Shown here one piece after another: positions 55,967 to 63,981 of a DNA stretch of 64,000 bases. The notes under the pieces are model-generated. The model did not search any database. It saw nothing but the letters and a program-made list of their open reading frames with translations, and was not told the DNA's origin. A program made the translations under genes and the position numbers. This DNA comes from Vibrio brasiliensis LMG 20546 (GTDB lineage: Bacteria > Pseudomonadota > Gammaproteobacteria > Enterobacterales > Vibrionaceae). The stretch covers positions 1 to 64,000 of the forward strand of contig NZ_AEVS01000071.1 of the NCBI RefSeq assembly GCF_000189255.1. The letters run 5' to 3'. Numbering within the stretch: position 1 is the first letter of the stretch; every line of letters begins with the position of its first letter.

Positions 55967-56860
55967 ATGTGTGCCCAAACTAGCCTTAACGAAAAACGAA
56001 TCCTTACCTTCTCAGCATTGCTTGCATCAGGCTTTGCGGGCGGTGGCCTCGTGCTCGGACTAATGGTGGGTTCACTTGTCATTGTTTTTGACGGTGTCTA
56101 TTCACTAGTCAGCTTACTGCTCACTTTATTGTCGTTGGCTGTGTCACGCTATATTGCTCGCCCAGCAAAGCGTCAGTTCCCTTTCGGTAAAGCGATGCTA
56201 GAACCTTTAGTTATCGCCATTAAAGGTAGTGTGATTCTACTTATCGTCTCTTACTCGCTTTACTCGGCGGTACAGGCATTAATGAGTGGTGGCCGTGAAG
56301 TGGATGCCGGAATTGCGACCATTTTTGGTTTCTTCAGCGTCCTTGGTTGTAGCTATGGATGGTGGCATATCGCCAAGAAATCTAAGCGCTTCTCATCTGG
56401 TTTGGTAGAAGCAGAAGTGAAACAGTGGCAAATGGATACCTTATTAAGTGTCGCAGTAACACTTGGTTTTATCACAGCCTGGCTGGTTTCACTCTCACCA
56501 TTCGCACAATACGCTGTGTATGCGGATCCTATGATGATGCTGGTAATGTCTTTCTACTTTATTAAAGTGCCATTAGAAATGTTGGCGGGTGCACTTCGTG
56601 AACTTCTGATGATGAAGCCAGACGAAGAGATCTGTCATGCGGTAAACGAAGAAGTGTCAGCACTGGATAAACAAGTGACACAAGACTTACAAGTCGCGGG
56701 CGTAATCAAGGTAGGACGCGAGCTTCGCGTAAGACTTGATGTACATGCTCAAGGCCAGCAAGTACAGGTCGCGGAACTAGAAAAAACTCGCACAATCCTT
56801 AAAGACAAGTTGTCTAGACTTTCTTTGGATCTGAACTTAACCATGAATATTGCTAACTAA
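55967..56860 (+). CDS. cation diffusion facilitator family transporter
   Basis: This 297-residue protein has six membrane helices and a small cytoplasmic C-terminal domain. It belongs to the CDF family, which exports Zn2+, Mn2+, Fe2+ or other divalent ions in exchange for protons. The usual metal site is DxxxD in helix 2 and HxxxD in helix 5. Here helix 2 reads FDGVYSL (Asp then Ser) and helix 5 reads KQWQMDTL (Gln then Asp), so two of four classical ligands are changed. The cargo may therefore differ from Zn2+. The start follows AGAGA. A hairpin at 56865-56896 ends the gene. Confidence 0.88.
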   Translation: MCAQTSLNEKRILTFSALLASGFAGGGLVLGLMVGSLVIVFDGVYSLVSLLLTLLSLAVSRYIARPAKRQFPFGKAMLEPLVIAIKGSVILLIVSYSLYSAVQALMSGGREVDAGIATIFGFFSVLGCSYGWWHIAKKSKRFSSGLVEAEVKQWQMDTLLSVAVTLGFITAWLVSLSPFAQYAVYADPMMMLVMSFYFIKVPLEMLAGALRELLMMKPDEEICHAVNEEVSALDKQVTQDLQVAGVIKVGRELRVRLDVHAQGQQVQVAELEKTRTILKDKLSRLSLDLNLTMNIAN

Positions 56861-56864
56861 AAGC

Positions 56865-56896
56865 TAAGCTCCATAGACGCAGTTCTGTGGAGCTTA
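56865..56896. terminator. hairpin between convergent CDF and GNAT genes
   Basis: TAAGCTCCATAG pairs with CTGTGGAGCTTA (one G.T pair). It overlaps the stop codon of the GNAT gene. Only short T-runs are present, so it is a modest terminator. Confidence 0.5.
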
Positions 56897-57382
56897 TTCA
56901 TTTTCACACAGTTGTTTACTCATCAAGACCAGATTCCAGTCTTGCCCCTCGTAGCTCCGTGTACCCTGCTCTATTCTGTCTACTTTGAAACCAAGTGACT
57001 GGTAACACTGCCTGGCGACCGTGTTGTGCTCAAAAACAGCCAGTTTAAGTTGAGATACCATAAAATTCGATCGTGCATAATCGGTCAACAACTGCAGCAT
57101 GAGACTGGATAATCCCTGTCCACGAAACTGTGGTGCGATAAAGACCCTACATATACGAAAGCAATCCGCCCTCTCCTGATACAGTTCGACAAACCCAGCA
57201 TAATGACCGTTATGCTCTAACATGAACGGATAGACAATATCTTTGCCACAGTGAAGCTCAAGCTGTTGTTTAGTAAGTGGAAAGCGGTAACAGTTACCTC
57301 CCCACAAATAGTTGAGCTGGTCCGAATCAATCCAGTCGATCAAAACTTGGTAATGTGAAGGTTCAAACGGTATCAGTGCCAT
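56894..57382 (-). CDS. GNAT family N-acetyltransferase
   Basis: This 162-residue protein has the GNAT fold. The acetyl-CoA-binding motif VFIAPQFRGQGLSSLMLQLL lies near residues 79-98. The C-terminal helix-strand NTVARQCYQSLGF lies near 123-135. The start MALIPFEPSHYQVLIDWI resembles RimJ/RimL-type acetyltransferases. The acceptor is unknown. A GGAAGAG box precedes the ATG. It follows the small membrane-protein gene on the same strand, 17 bases downstream, so they may form an operon. Confidence 0.85.
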   Translation of the reverse strand: MALIPFEPSHYQVLIDWIDSDQLNYLWGGNCYRFPLTKQQLELHCGKDIVYPFMLEHNGHYAGFVELYQERADCFRICRVFIAPQFRGQGLSSLMLQLLTDYARSNFMVSQLKLAVFEHNTVARQCYQSLGFKVDRIEQGTRSYEGQDWNLVLMSKQLCENE

Positions 57383-57399
57383 ATGTCGCTCTTCCTAAG

Positions 57400-57750
57400 C
57401 TACATGAATTGTAAAATGATGCATCCAAGCAATGCCGGAATACCCGCGATAAACAATACAAACCCTTCTTGGTAATTTTGTCGATAGTTTTCTCGCTCTT
57501 CCTGCTCAAAATCGTGGTCTTTAACCATCTTATACACCGAGTCCAACTTCGGATTATCGTACCTGACCGTTTTACTATGCACTCCGCCTTCCCACATCAA
57601 TTTTGCAAGTATCCAGATAACCACCACCACCAAGAACAGAAAGTCTGATAGATGGTTAGTGGCAAAGAATTCAACGTATTGAGACAGTAGCCAAACGGTC
57701 ACTGCGGCAATAGCGTTTATCACAGCGACCTTTTTAATCAGTTGAAACAC
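57400..57750 (-). CDS. hypothetical membrane protein
   Basis: This protein of about 116 residues has membrane segments near residues 6-25, 36-52 and 96-114. A charged middle stretch contains KMVKDHDFEQEERENYRQNY. I do not recognise a family. I chose the GTG at 57750 because a GGAGG box stands five bases before it. A TTG at 57786 would place that box inside the gene. It lies upstream of the GNAT gene and downstream of another small membrane-protein gene whose terminator separates them. Confidence 0.6.
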   Translation of the reverse strand: MFQLIKKVAVINAIAAVTVWLLSQYVEFFATNHLSDFLFLVVVVIWILAKLMWEGGVHSKTVRYDNPKLDSVYKMVKDHDFEQEERENYRQNYQEGFVLFIAGIPALLGCIILQFM

Positions 57751-57813
57751 AGCAACCTCCGTAAACTCAACTAGTTTCAGGTTCAATCAACAACAAAACA
57801 TTGCCCTAAAAGC

Positions 57814-57844
57814 AAAAGGCTCACCCTTAAGAGGCAAGCCTTTT
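57814..57844 (-). terminator. rho-independent terminator of the 57848 gene
   Basis: On the minus strand AAAAGGCT pairs with AGCCTTTT around a longer loop containing CTTAAGGG, starting three bases after the stop codon. Confidence 0.65.
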
Positions 57845-57847
57845 AAT

Positions 57848-58270
57848 TTAGATCTCAGACGCTAGCTTAGATTCAACTTGCTGGAACACTCTGAATTCAT
57901 TGTAATTGCAACCTCGAGCAATGGAGACCCAATGATCACCCGTTTCGTCGGTAGCAGCAAACTCAGCCCGAAGCTCATACCTTCTCCATGACACCAGTGC
58001 CATTAACAAGGTTAAGCCCATCATAAGCAAACCAAATTGAGGAACAAATGCCCAAGTAGCCGCTGACAGCATTAAAGCAAGCGACACTACATTGACCATA
58101 TTGTCTTTAATTCCCAGCTTACGGGCTTCCACTTTGTTTATTTTGCGCAGATGGTAATCGTCACCACGAACCGTTATTTGATCATGATTAAGATTGAAGT
58201 CTGACATTACATAAGCCCGTCGGAAACGGAAAATATCCACTAGCCTGTGGTTGTTAGTCTTTTTGTTCAT
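57848..58270 (-). CDS. hypothetical small membrane protein
   Basis: This protein of about 140 residues has two central hydrophobic stretches (about residues 61-77 and 80-96) and soluble ends. The segment DQITVRGDDYHLRKINKVEARK before the helices (split here) suggests a small beta-structured N-terminal domain. It looks like small membrane proteins of the DUF6232 kind, but I am not sure. The start follows GGAGAAAAGGTG. Function is unknown. Confidence 0.55.
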   Translation of the reverse strand: MNKKTNNHRLVDIFRFRRAYVMSDFNLNHDQITVRGDDYHLRKINKVEARKLGIKDNMVNVVSLALMLSAATWAFVPQFGLLMMGLTLLMALVSWRRYELRAEFAATDETGDHWVSIARGCNYNEFRVFQQVESKLASEI

Positions 58271-58463
58271 CACCTTTTCTCCATGTTATTCAAAGGTTAG
58301 TAAAAACTAATATATTCATGGAGTTATGAACTGACAGATCCTTTTATAATACAAACAAATACCATTAACAAGATAAATAAACAGAACGCATGGATGATAT
58401 AATGCTTTGTGAACCAACAGCTGTACAGGTACAATCGCAACCTGACTAAAGAGGTGACTTAAG

Positions 58464-58868
58464 ATGCTGTTTAACAACGATATAGAAGAAATGATTTGCT
58501 ATTTAGAGCAATTCTGCAAAGCGCCACATATCGCCGCGCTCGATAACGTTTCTGATGATCAAGTTAATCTATTGCTCGACTTCTTAACCCTCGCCCACAA
58601 AATCAAATGCGACATCTATCCAACACGCAATCTTAACAGCTCTCATTTTTTGGGCGCCGGCGTCTTCGCGTTGAGCCAGGATAGAGCACCACAAGGCAAC
58701 TTGTTTGTAAAAATTGAATCGAGTCAGCTCTATCTGACATTTGAGTTAGATAGCTGCAACCAAGACAATCTATTGACTCCGATAAGAGTCATTGATGCTC
58801 TGGTTTACCTTAGTGACAGCACAGGGCATGCTTTGCTGCCTGAGGATTACCAAGCGTTAACGGCATAG
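58464..58868 (+). CDS. hypothetical cytoplasmic protein
   Basis: This 134-residue soluble protein starts MLFNNDIEEMICYLEQFCKA and has four cysteines spread along it. There is no membrane segment or motif I recognise. An AGAGGTG ribosome site lies eight bases before the ATG, which supports translation. It is convergent with a GNAT gene and separated by 190 bases from the divergent membrane-protein gene. Function is unknown. Confidence 0.6.
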   Translation: MLFNNDIEEMICYLEQFCKAPHIAALDNVSDDQVNLLLDFLTLAHKIKCDIYPTRNLNSSHFLGAGVFALSQDRAPQGNLFVKIESSQLYLTFELDSCNQDNLLTPIRVIDALVYLSDSTGHALLPEDYQALTA

Positions 58869-58895
58869 CGAAGGAAACATTAGTTCCAATGCAGC

Positions 58896-59330
58896 TTAGC
58901 CACGCGTTAAACCAAGCTGCATCTCGATTAATTGATGCTCGCCTACGACTTCCACTTGCTGGATAAACAAGAAGCCGAACTTTTCATAGTAGGTTCTTAG
59001 ATAGCTATGAGCATGAATTTCAATTGAGCAAAGACCGATGGACCGGGCATGTTCGATCAAGGCTTCAATAACTTTGGTGGCGACACCAAGTCCTCGGTGC
59101 GACTCTGTTACCGCAACTCTCGCCATCACCGAGTGACCGCTCTCTTTTTGCGTTAAACGCGCAGTTGCCACTGGTTCAGAATTATCCGTTACCAATACAT
59201 GAAAAGATTCGTCGTCCAAACCATCAAGATCAAGCTCAGCCGGAATACCTTGTTCCAGGGTAAATACCTGATAGCGAATAGATTGAGCCTGAAGAATAAG
59301 TTGAGCCTCATTGCCGATAGTCACTTCCAT
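58896..59330 (-). CDS. GNAT family N-acetyltransferase (ElaA/YjcF-like)
   Basis: This 144-residue protein starts with the pattern IRYQVFTLEQGIPAELDLDG (about residues 19-38), typical of the ElaA/YjcF branch of GNAT enzymes. The acetyl-CoA-binding motif VAVTESHRGLGVATKVIEAL lies near 72-91, and the end is HSYLRTYYEKFGF plus strands. The substrate is unknown. The CAGGAGAG box is strong. It is divergent from the TetR regulator gene, whose operator-like sequence lies in the gap and might also affect it. Confidence 0.87.
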   Translation of the reverse strand: MEVTIGNEAQLILQAQSIRYQVFTLEQGIPAELDLDGLDDESFHVLVTDNSEPVATARLTQKESGHSVMARVAVTESHRGLGVATKVIEALIEHARSIGLCSIEIHAHSYLRTYYEKFGFLFIQQVEVVGEHQLIEMQLGLTRG

Positions 59331-59426
59331 TGATGTTTACTCTCCTGACATTACAACAGTTGATGTCTTATTAAACCGATTTCCTAGACTAAACTATTTG
59401 ACCGTAAATACGAAACTACTCGCTTT

Positions 59427-59443
59427 TTGACCGTTAGGTACAA
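59427..59443. promoter_or_regulatory. operator-like site of the TetR regulator (self-control)
   Basis: TTGACCGTTAGGTACAA shares 14 of 17 positions with TTGACCAATCGGTACAA at 60241-60257. It sits 45 bases before the tetR start, between divergent genes, suggesting autoregulation. Confidence 0.55.
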
Positions 59444-59487
59444 GCACGTTAAAATTGATACCAGACACATAGAATTCGAGATAGTTT

Positions 59488-60069
59488 ATGCCTTGGGAAA
59501 AATCGTTTGATATCGATGATGCCGTTGATCGCGCAACCGAGTTGTTTTGGGAAAAAGGTTATCATTCCACTTCACTTGCCGACTTGATGAAAGCCACAGG
59601 CGTACAGAAAGGCAGTTTTTACAACGCGTTTGGCAACAAGAAAAAGCTCTTCACGATGAGTGTTTTGAAATACGAACGCGAGCAGCGCAAAGAGATACTG
59701 GCCGAACTGGAGTTACTTGGTGATCCACTACAAGCGATAGAGACATTCTTTGATAGCCTGATCGAGCAAAGTATTACCGATGAAAAAAAGAAAGGCTGTT
59801 TTCTCATCAACCTCGCTTTGGACATGCCTAATCAGGACGAAGATATTCAGATAATCGTCAAGAAAGGTCTTGGAGAAACGGAAGCCTTCTTTGAAAGACA
59901 GATTGCTCTAGGGCTCGAAATGGGCGTGATCCCACAAACCGTGGATGCCAAACGTGAAGCGTCCGGTCTAATGACACTATTGGTTGGCTTACGGGTACTT
60001 TCCCGCGGTACATACAGTACTGATGCACTCTACACCATTAAAAACCAAGCCCTGCGCCTGCTCCAATAA
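59488..60069 (+). CDS. TetR family transcriptional regulator
   Basis: This 193-residue repressor has an N-terminal helix-turn-helix (TSLADLMKATGVQKGSFYNA, about residues 30-49, followed by FGNKKKLF). The C-terminal ligand domain resembles that of TetR proteins controlling detoxification or redox genes. The gene is followed by a 294-base gap and a carboxymuconolactone-decarboxylase-family gene that carries two strong copies of the same operator. The inducer is unknown. I see no strong ribosome site before the ATG. Confidence 0.88.
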   Translation: MPWEKSFDIDDAVDRATELFWEKGYHSTSLADLMKATGVQKGSFYNAFGNKKKLFTMSVLKYEREQRKEILAELELLGDPLQAIETFFDSLIEQSITDEKKKGCFLINLALDMPNQDEDIQIIVKKGLGETEAFFERQIALGLEMGVIPQTVDAKREASGLMTLLVGLRVLSRGTYSTDALYTIKNQALRLLQ

Positions 60070-60240
60070 CATACTCTTTTTTAGCGGCAGGCTTATGACT
60101 GCCGCAGCCTTAACACGTCCCGTATCAGCCCCCTCTCTACCATTGTTTCTCCGGTTTTTACGCCATCACGACACACCTTCGTCGAGCATCAACTTTGAAT
60201 AGTTTTAAATACTGCCTCAAAACTTCCGCTTAAATTTTTA

Positions 60241-60290
60241 TTGACCAATCGGTACAAACAAGATTAAGCTAATTTGTACCGATTGGTCAA
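60241..60290. promoter_or_regulatory. paired TetR operators before the CMD-family gene
   Basis: Two exact inverted copies of an 18-base sequence are present: TTGACCAATCGGTACAAA at 60241-60258 and its reverse complement at 60273-60290. Each contains ACC-N4-GGT, a TetR-type core. Their centres are 32 bases apart, about three helix turns, allowing cooperative binding. A related site precedes tetR itself (59427-59443). Confidence 0.8.
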
Positions 60291-60363
60291 TACTATCAAA
60301 TACCCTCTATCGACATTTGTTAGTTACTGCCAATCAGCCCATGAAAATTAACGGAGAAAAACA

Positions 60364-60915
60364 ATGAGCACTTTTAAAACACATTCCATTGAGTCAGCGC
60401 CTGCAGCATCTGCACCTCTACTTAAAAAAGCTCAGCAATCGTTAGGATTTATCCCAAACCTGCTCGCAACTATGGCAGAGTCACCAACTATGCTTACTGG
60501 CTATATGCAATTAACCGATGTACTGAACAAAGGTGAACTATCAGAAACTGAGCGTCAGATTGTACTTATGACCAACAACCGCCTGAATGGTTGTAAATAT
60601 TGTATGGCTGCCCATACAACCATTTCGCAAATGCAAGGTGTCGACGCAGCTGTGATTGAAGCACTACGTAACAATACGCCTATTGATGATCCTAAGTTAG
60701 AAGCACTTCGCACCTTTGCAGCGGTCATTAACGATTCTCGTGGTTGGCCAACAGAACTGCAACTCGCAGCCTTCTTCGAGGCAGGTTACTCTAACGCTGC
60801 GGTGCTAGAGGTAATTGTTGCAACCAGCCTCAAGGTAATGTCTAACTACACCAACCATATTGCTGAGACTGAGCTTGACGCTGGATTTTCAGCCAACAAA
60901 TGGTCAGAGGCTTAA
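60364..60915 (+). CDS. carboxymuconolactone decarboxylase family (AhpD-like) protein
   Basis: This 183-residue all-helical protein has the peroxidase-like active site CKYCMAAH (about residues 76-83), the CxxC-x3-H of AhpD. Members reduce peroxides or act as thiol-disulphide partners, while true carboxymuconolactone decarboxylases lack this pair. A redox or stress role is therefore likely. The start follows CGGAG by nine bases. Two perfect TetR-type operators at 60241-60290 lie just upstream, so the gene is almost surely repressed by the neighbouring TetR protein. Confidence 0.88.
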   Translation: MSTFKTHSIESAPAASAPLLKKAQQSLGFIPNLLATMAESPTMLTGYMQLTDVLNKGELSETERQIVLMTNNRLNGCKYCMAAHTTISQMQGVDAAVIEALRNNTPIDDPKLEALRTFAAVINDSRGWPTELQLAAFFEAGYSNAAVLEVIVATSLKVMSNYTNHIAETELDAGFSANKWSEA

Positions 60916-60985
60916 GTGAAATGATCCACTACTCGCTGAATGCGAGTTCAGCGAGTAGCAAATAACGGAATAACAAGAGCTCATG

Positions 60986-61387
60986 TCAAACGGAAGCACT
61001 GAGCTCTTTCAACGCCAATACGGCAGCTTGTGCCTTGCTGGTTTGGACAAAGATGTGGTCGTGATAATACGCGGCGATAACGTTGGCACTGATACCCTTT
61101 TCAGCTAATTTGGTTGCTACTGCTGCCGTCAGACCAACCGCTTCTAAGCTCGAATGAACGGTCAGCGTAATCTGACTGTAACTCCCTTCAAAGCTAAGAC
61201 CATTCTTCTCGGCTAAAGACTTTTCCACCACCAGCGTTAAACCTTCCGATTCGTTAAACGTCGCTAATGGGTTGAGTTCTAGATAATCTTGAAGTGACCC
61301 TGACACTGTACAAAATACAAACTCTGATTCAGCCAGCTTTGGTTGCATTGAGCGAAGCAGTTGATCTAACTCTGTTATGCCTGACAT
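60986..61387 (-). CDS. ACT-domain protein (ACT_3/DUF2241 type)
   Basis: This 133-residue protein matches the small ACT-fold family once called DUF2241. The N-terminal part ends YLELNPLATFNESEGLTLVV (about residues 34-53). The ACT part carries ITLTVHSSLEAVGLTAAVAT and the HDHIFVQTSKAQAAVLAL end. ACT domains bind amino acids to control enzymes, but here the domain stands alone and its target is unknown. An AAGGA box precedes the start. Confidence 0.85.
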   Translation of the reverse strand: MSGITELDQLLRSMQPKLAESEFVFCTVSGSLQDYLELNPLATFNESEGLTLVVEKSLAEKNGLSFEGSYSQITLTVHSSLEAVGLTAAVATKLAEKGISANVIAAYYHDHIFVQTSKAQAAVLALKELSASV

Positions 61388-61512
61388 TTTAAATATCCTT
61401 ATATCTGCGACTTTGTGAAGGGATAACCCTGCAATCTAAACCATAACGCTAGAAAAACAATACCCAACACCTGGCAAAAGAACTAGCGTTAGGTCGTTGT
61501 TTCTCTGTTAGC

Positions 61513-62172
61513 TTAAGTCCAGTTCAATATCTGCCAGTTGGGCCTAGTAGCTTGTGCTCTCAGGCGCGGGCATGGATTGACGAGATAGGAGTAGTCAGCA
61601 TACTCACATAACGGTAAATCATTGATTGAGTCAGTATAGAAATGAATCTCTGTATACTGTTCTGGCTGCGCTTCTAACCACTGTTTCAAGCGTGTGACCT
61701 TGCCTTCCCTGTAGCTTGGCACCCCTTTTATCTCAGCGGTGTAGCAACTGGTGTCTTCAACTAAGTCAATACCAAGAGCGGTATCAATTCCCAAACGCCT
61801 TCCAACCGCCTCAACTAAAAACGTGACGCTGGCAGAGATGATCACCATCTCAATAGCATCACGCCTGAGTTGATCAATCAACGTTTTTGACTGAGAAAAC
61901 TGCTTGGCGAGAATATGTTGCTCAACACACTCCTCAACCAGCAGATTGACTTGCTCAATAGGCAGATCCAACAATGGAGCCATAGAGAACTCCAGATAGT
62001 CCTCCATATCCATCTCACCCTTGGCATACAGGGCCATTAAGCGTTTGTCCTGCTCTAGGAAATCAGGCTCCGTTGCGATGCCCTTCTCAACCATAAACTG
62101 ATTCCAAATCATGGCACAGTCAGCGTTGATTAAGGTTTCATCCATATCGAAGACATACAAAGGTTTAGCCAT
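61513..62172 (-). CDS. HAD-IB family phosphatase
   Basis: This 219-residue phosphoserine-phosphatase-like hydrolase has motif I FDMDETLINADCA (residues 8-20, catalytic Asp pair), motif II IISASVTFLVEAVGRRLG (about 110-127) and motif III FYTDSINDLPL (about 178-188). A substrate such as a phosphorylated alcohol or amino alcohol is plausible. It is the last gene of the ABC-transporter operon, two bases after the ATPase stop codon. This suggests that it removes phosphate from what the transporter imports or from a derivative of it. Confidence 0.88.
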   Translation of the reverse strand: MAKPLYVFDMDETLINADCAMIWNQFMVEKGIATEPDFLEQDKRLMALYAKGEMDMEDYLEFSMAPLLDLPIEQVNLLVEECVEQHILAKQFSQSKTLIDQLRRDAIEMVIISASVTFLVEAVGRRLGIDTALGIDLVEDTSCYTAEIKGVPSYREGKVTRLKQWLEAQPEQYTEIHFYTDSINDLPLCEYADYSYLVNPCPRLRAQATRPNWQILNWT

Positions 62173-62174
62173 GA

Positions 62175-63194
62175 TTACGCTCTCACTGGTTGAATTTCGT
62201 TTAGGTTAAAGAGTAACTCTAATTGACTGCCATTTGCCAGTAAGCGTTCTGATGAGCGGTTAAGCAGATCCACGGTCAGTTCACATTCATCGACCTTAAC
62301 TTGATAGCGAATTACGTTACCTAACAGTTGGTGGTTTTTTATGGTGGCGACTTGTGGAGCCGAGATATGATTACCATACTGGCGGCCATGCTCTTTGACG
62401 TAAATCGATTCAGGGCGAATCGCTACTTTCCATTCGGTTTCAATATTGAAAAGCTGCTTCGCTTTATTCGCTTCAACCAGATTGTAATGACCCATAAAAC
62501 TGGCAACGAACTCATTCGCCGGATGGGTGTAAATCTCTTCTGGTGTACCAGCCTGCACAATTTCCCCTCTGTTCATCAGGAAGATACGGTCAGACATAAT
62601 CATCGCCTCCTCTTGATCATGGGTGACAAAGATGGTGGTTAAGTTCATCTCTTTTTGAATATCGCGGATCTGCTGACGAAGATGTTTACGGATTTTGGCA
62701 TCAAGGGCAGAAAGCGGCTCATCCAGCAGTAGAATGCGCGGTTTAACCACCAGAGCACGAGCGAGGGCGACGCGCTGGCGCTGTCCACCTGAAAGCTGAT
62801 GGGGATAATGCTTTTCTTTGCCTTTTAGATCCACCAGCTCAATGACTTTTGCCACTTCACGCTGGATCTCGTCCGCAGAGAGCTTTTTCATCTTTAAACC
62901 GAACGCAACGTTGCCTTCTACCGTCATATTTGGAAATAACGCGTAGGATTGAAAAACCATGCCAATGCCACGCTCTTGAGGTACCTGATGCGTGATCTCT
63001 TCGCCGTTAACCCAGATCTCACCACCATCAACTGGATTGAGACCTGCCAGGCTGCGCAGCAAGGTTGATTTACCGCAACCACTTGGCCCCAACAAGGTGA
63101 TGAACTCTCCTTGCTCTATGCTGAACTGAATCTGTTCAAATACCGTGTTGTGACCAAAACGCTTGGTCAGGTTGTTTGCAGTTACGTAACTCAT
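62175..63194 (-). CDS. ABC transporter ATP-binding protein (PotA/PhnT-like)
   Basis: This 339-residue ATPase powers an importer. Walker A is GPSGCGKST (about residues 37-45), the signature is LSGGQRQRVALARAL (about 134-148), and Walker B is ILLLDEPLSALD (about 154-165). A C-terminal TOBE-like regulatory region follows. It belongs to the spermidine/iron/2-aminoethylphosphonate class of ATPases. The start overlaps the permease stop codon by one base (TAATG). The cargo cannot be fixed from this gene. The HAD phosphatase partner makes an organophosphorus or amino-alcohol phosphate compound plausible. Confidence 0.93.
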   Translation of the reverse strand: MSYVTANNLTKRFGHNTVFEQIQFSIEQGEFITLLGPSGCGKSTLLRSLAGLNPVDGGEIWVNGEEITHQVPQERGIGMVFQSYALFPNMTVEGNVAFGLKMKKLSADEIQREVAKVIELVDLKGKEKHYPHQLSGGQRQRVALARALVVKPRILLLDEPLSALDAKIRKHLRQQIRDIQKEMNLTTIFVTHDQEEAMIMSDRIFLMNRGEIVQAGTPEEIYTHPANEFVASFMGHYNLVEANKAKQLFNIETEWKVAIRPESIYVKEHGRQYGNHISAPQVATIKNHQLLGNVIRYQVKVDECELTVDLLNRSSERLLANGSQLELLFNLNEIQPVRA

Positions 63195-63979
63195 TAATTG
63201 ACCCCTCGGCTAAAACGACTTGCCAGCCAAGTCAGTAAGAAAATAAACAGGAAATAAGTCATCACCAGAGCTGAAGTAAAGTGACCGCTGGTCTGACGCA
63301 TGTTGTATAAATAGATTTGTAGCGTTTCATAGCGTGTGCCAACCAGAATATTGGCAAACACGAACTCGCCTAAAAGAAACGAGAATGAAAGGAACAGCGA
63401 AGCCATTAGTCCTTTTTTCAAATTAGGTAAGATGATCAATAAGAAGGCTTTAGTGGTACTCGCACCAAGCAAATGAGCGGCGTCCATCAAGTCATGAAGA
63501 TTAATCGCTTCGAAGCTGTTTGATATCGCACGATACATAAATGGCAACGCGATAGTGAAATAGGTACCGATTAAAATCCATGGCGTACCAATCAGTGAAA
63601 TCTCGCTGTCCGCATACAGTTGAAGCAGGCCTACTGAAGAGACCACTGGCGGTACAGCAAATGGCAACAGAATAACAATATTCATTACCCTATCCAGCTT
63701 GGGAAAGTAGTAAAACACGACGAATATTGCGGGTAAGATCAGGATTACACTCAGCAAGAGCGATGCGATGCAGATAAACAACGAACGTCCGAAGGCCTGC
63801 AGAAAACGTGGATCCGTCAACAGCTTGATATACCAATCGAAAGTAAAGCCATCTGGAACAATCGTTGCTCCCCATCGAGATGACAGGGAATAAACTAAAG
63901 TGGCAACGATAGGGATTAGCATGATGCCGACAATCGAATAGACAACGGCTTTATGAAATCTAGGGTTAACGTCGAGCAT
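63194..63979 (-). CDS. ABC transporter inner-membrane permease
   Basis: This 261-residue permease has six membrane helices. The cytoplasmic EAA loop that contacts the ATPase reads DLMDAAHLLGASTTKAFLLI followed by ILP (about residues 163-186). It is like PotC/PhnV subunits, which normally pair with a second permease. That partner should be encoded just upstream, and its end seems to lie at 63982-64000. The operon order permease-permease-ATPase-phosphatase runs on the minus strand from beyond the window. Confidence 0.9.
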   Translation of the reverse strand: MLDVNPRFHKAVVYSIVGIMLIPIVATLVYSLSSRWGATIVPDGFTFDWYIKLLTDPRFLQAFGRSLFICIASLLLSVILILPAIFVVFYYFPKLDRVMNIVILLPFAVPPVVSSVGLLQLYADSEISLIGTPWILIGTYFTIALPFMYRAISNSFEAINLHDLMDAAHLLGASTTKAFLLIILPNLKKGLMASLFLSFSFLLGEFVFANILVGTRYETLQIYLYNMRQTSGHFTSALVMTYFLFIFLLTWLASRFSRGVN

Positions 63980-63981
63980 AA

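Noticed and set aside
60070-60240. GCGGCAG/CTGCCGC inverted repeat after tetR as a terminator
   Set aside because: It is not followed by a T-run, and the preceding T-rich stretch is on the wrong side for the plus strand.
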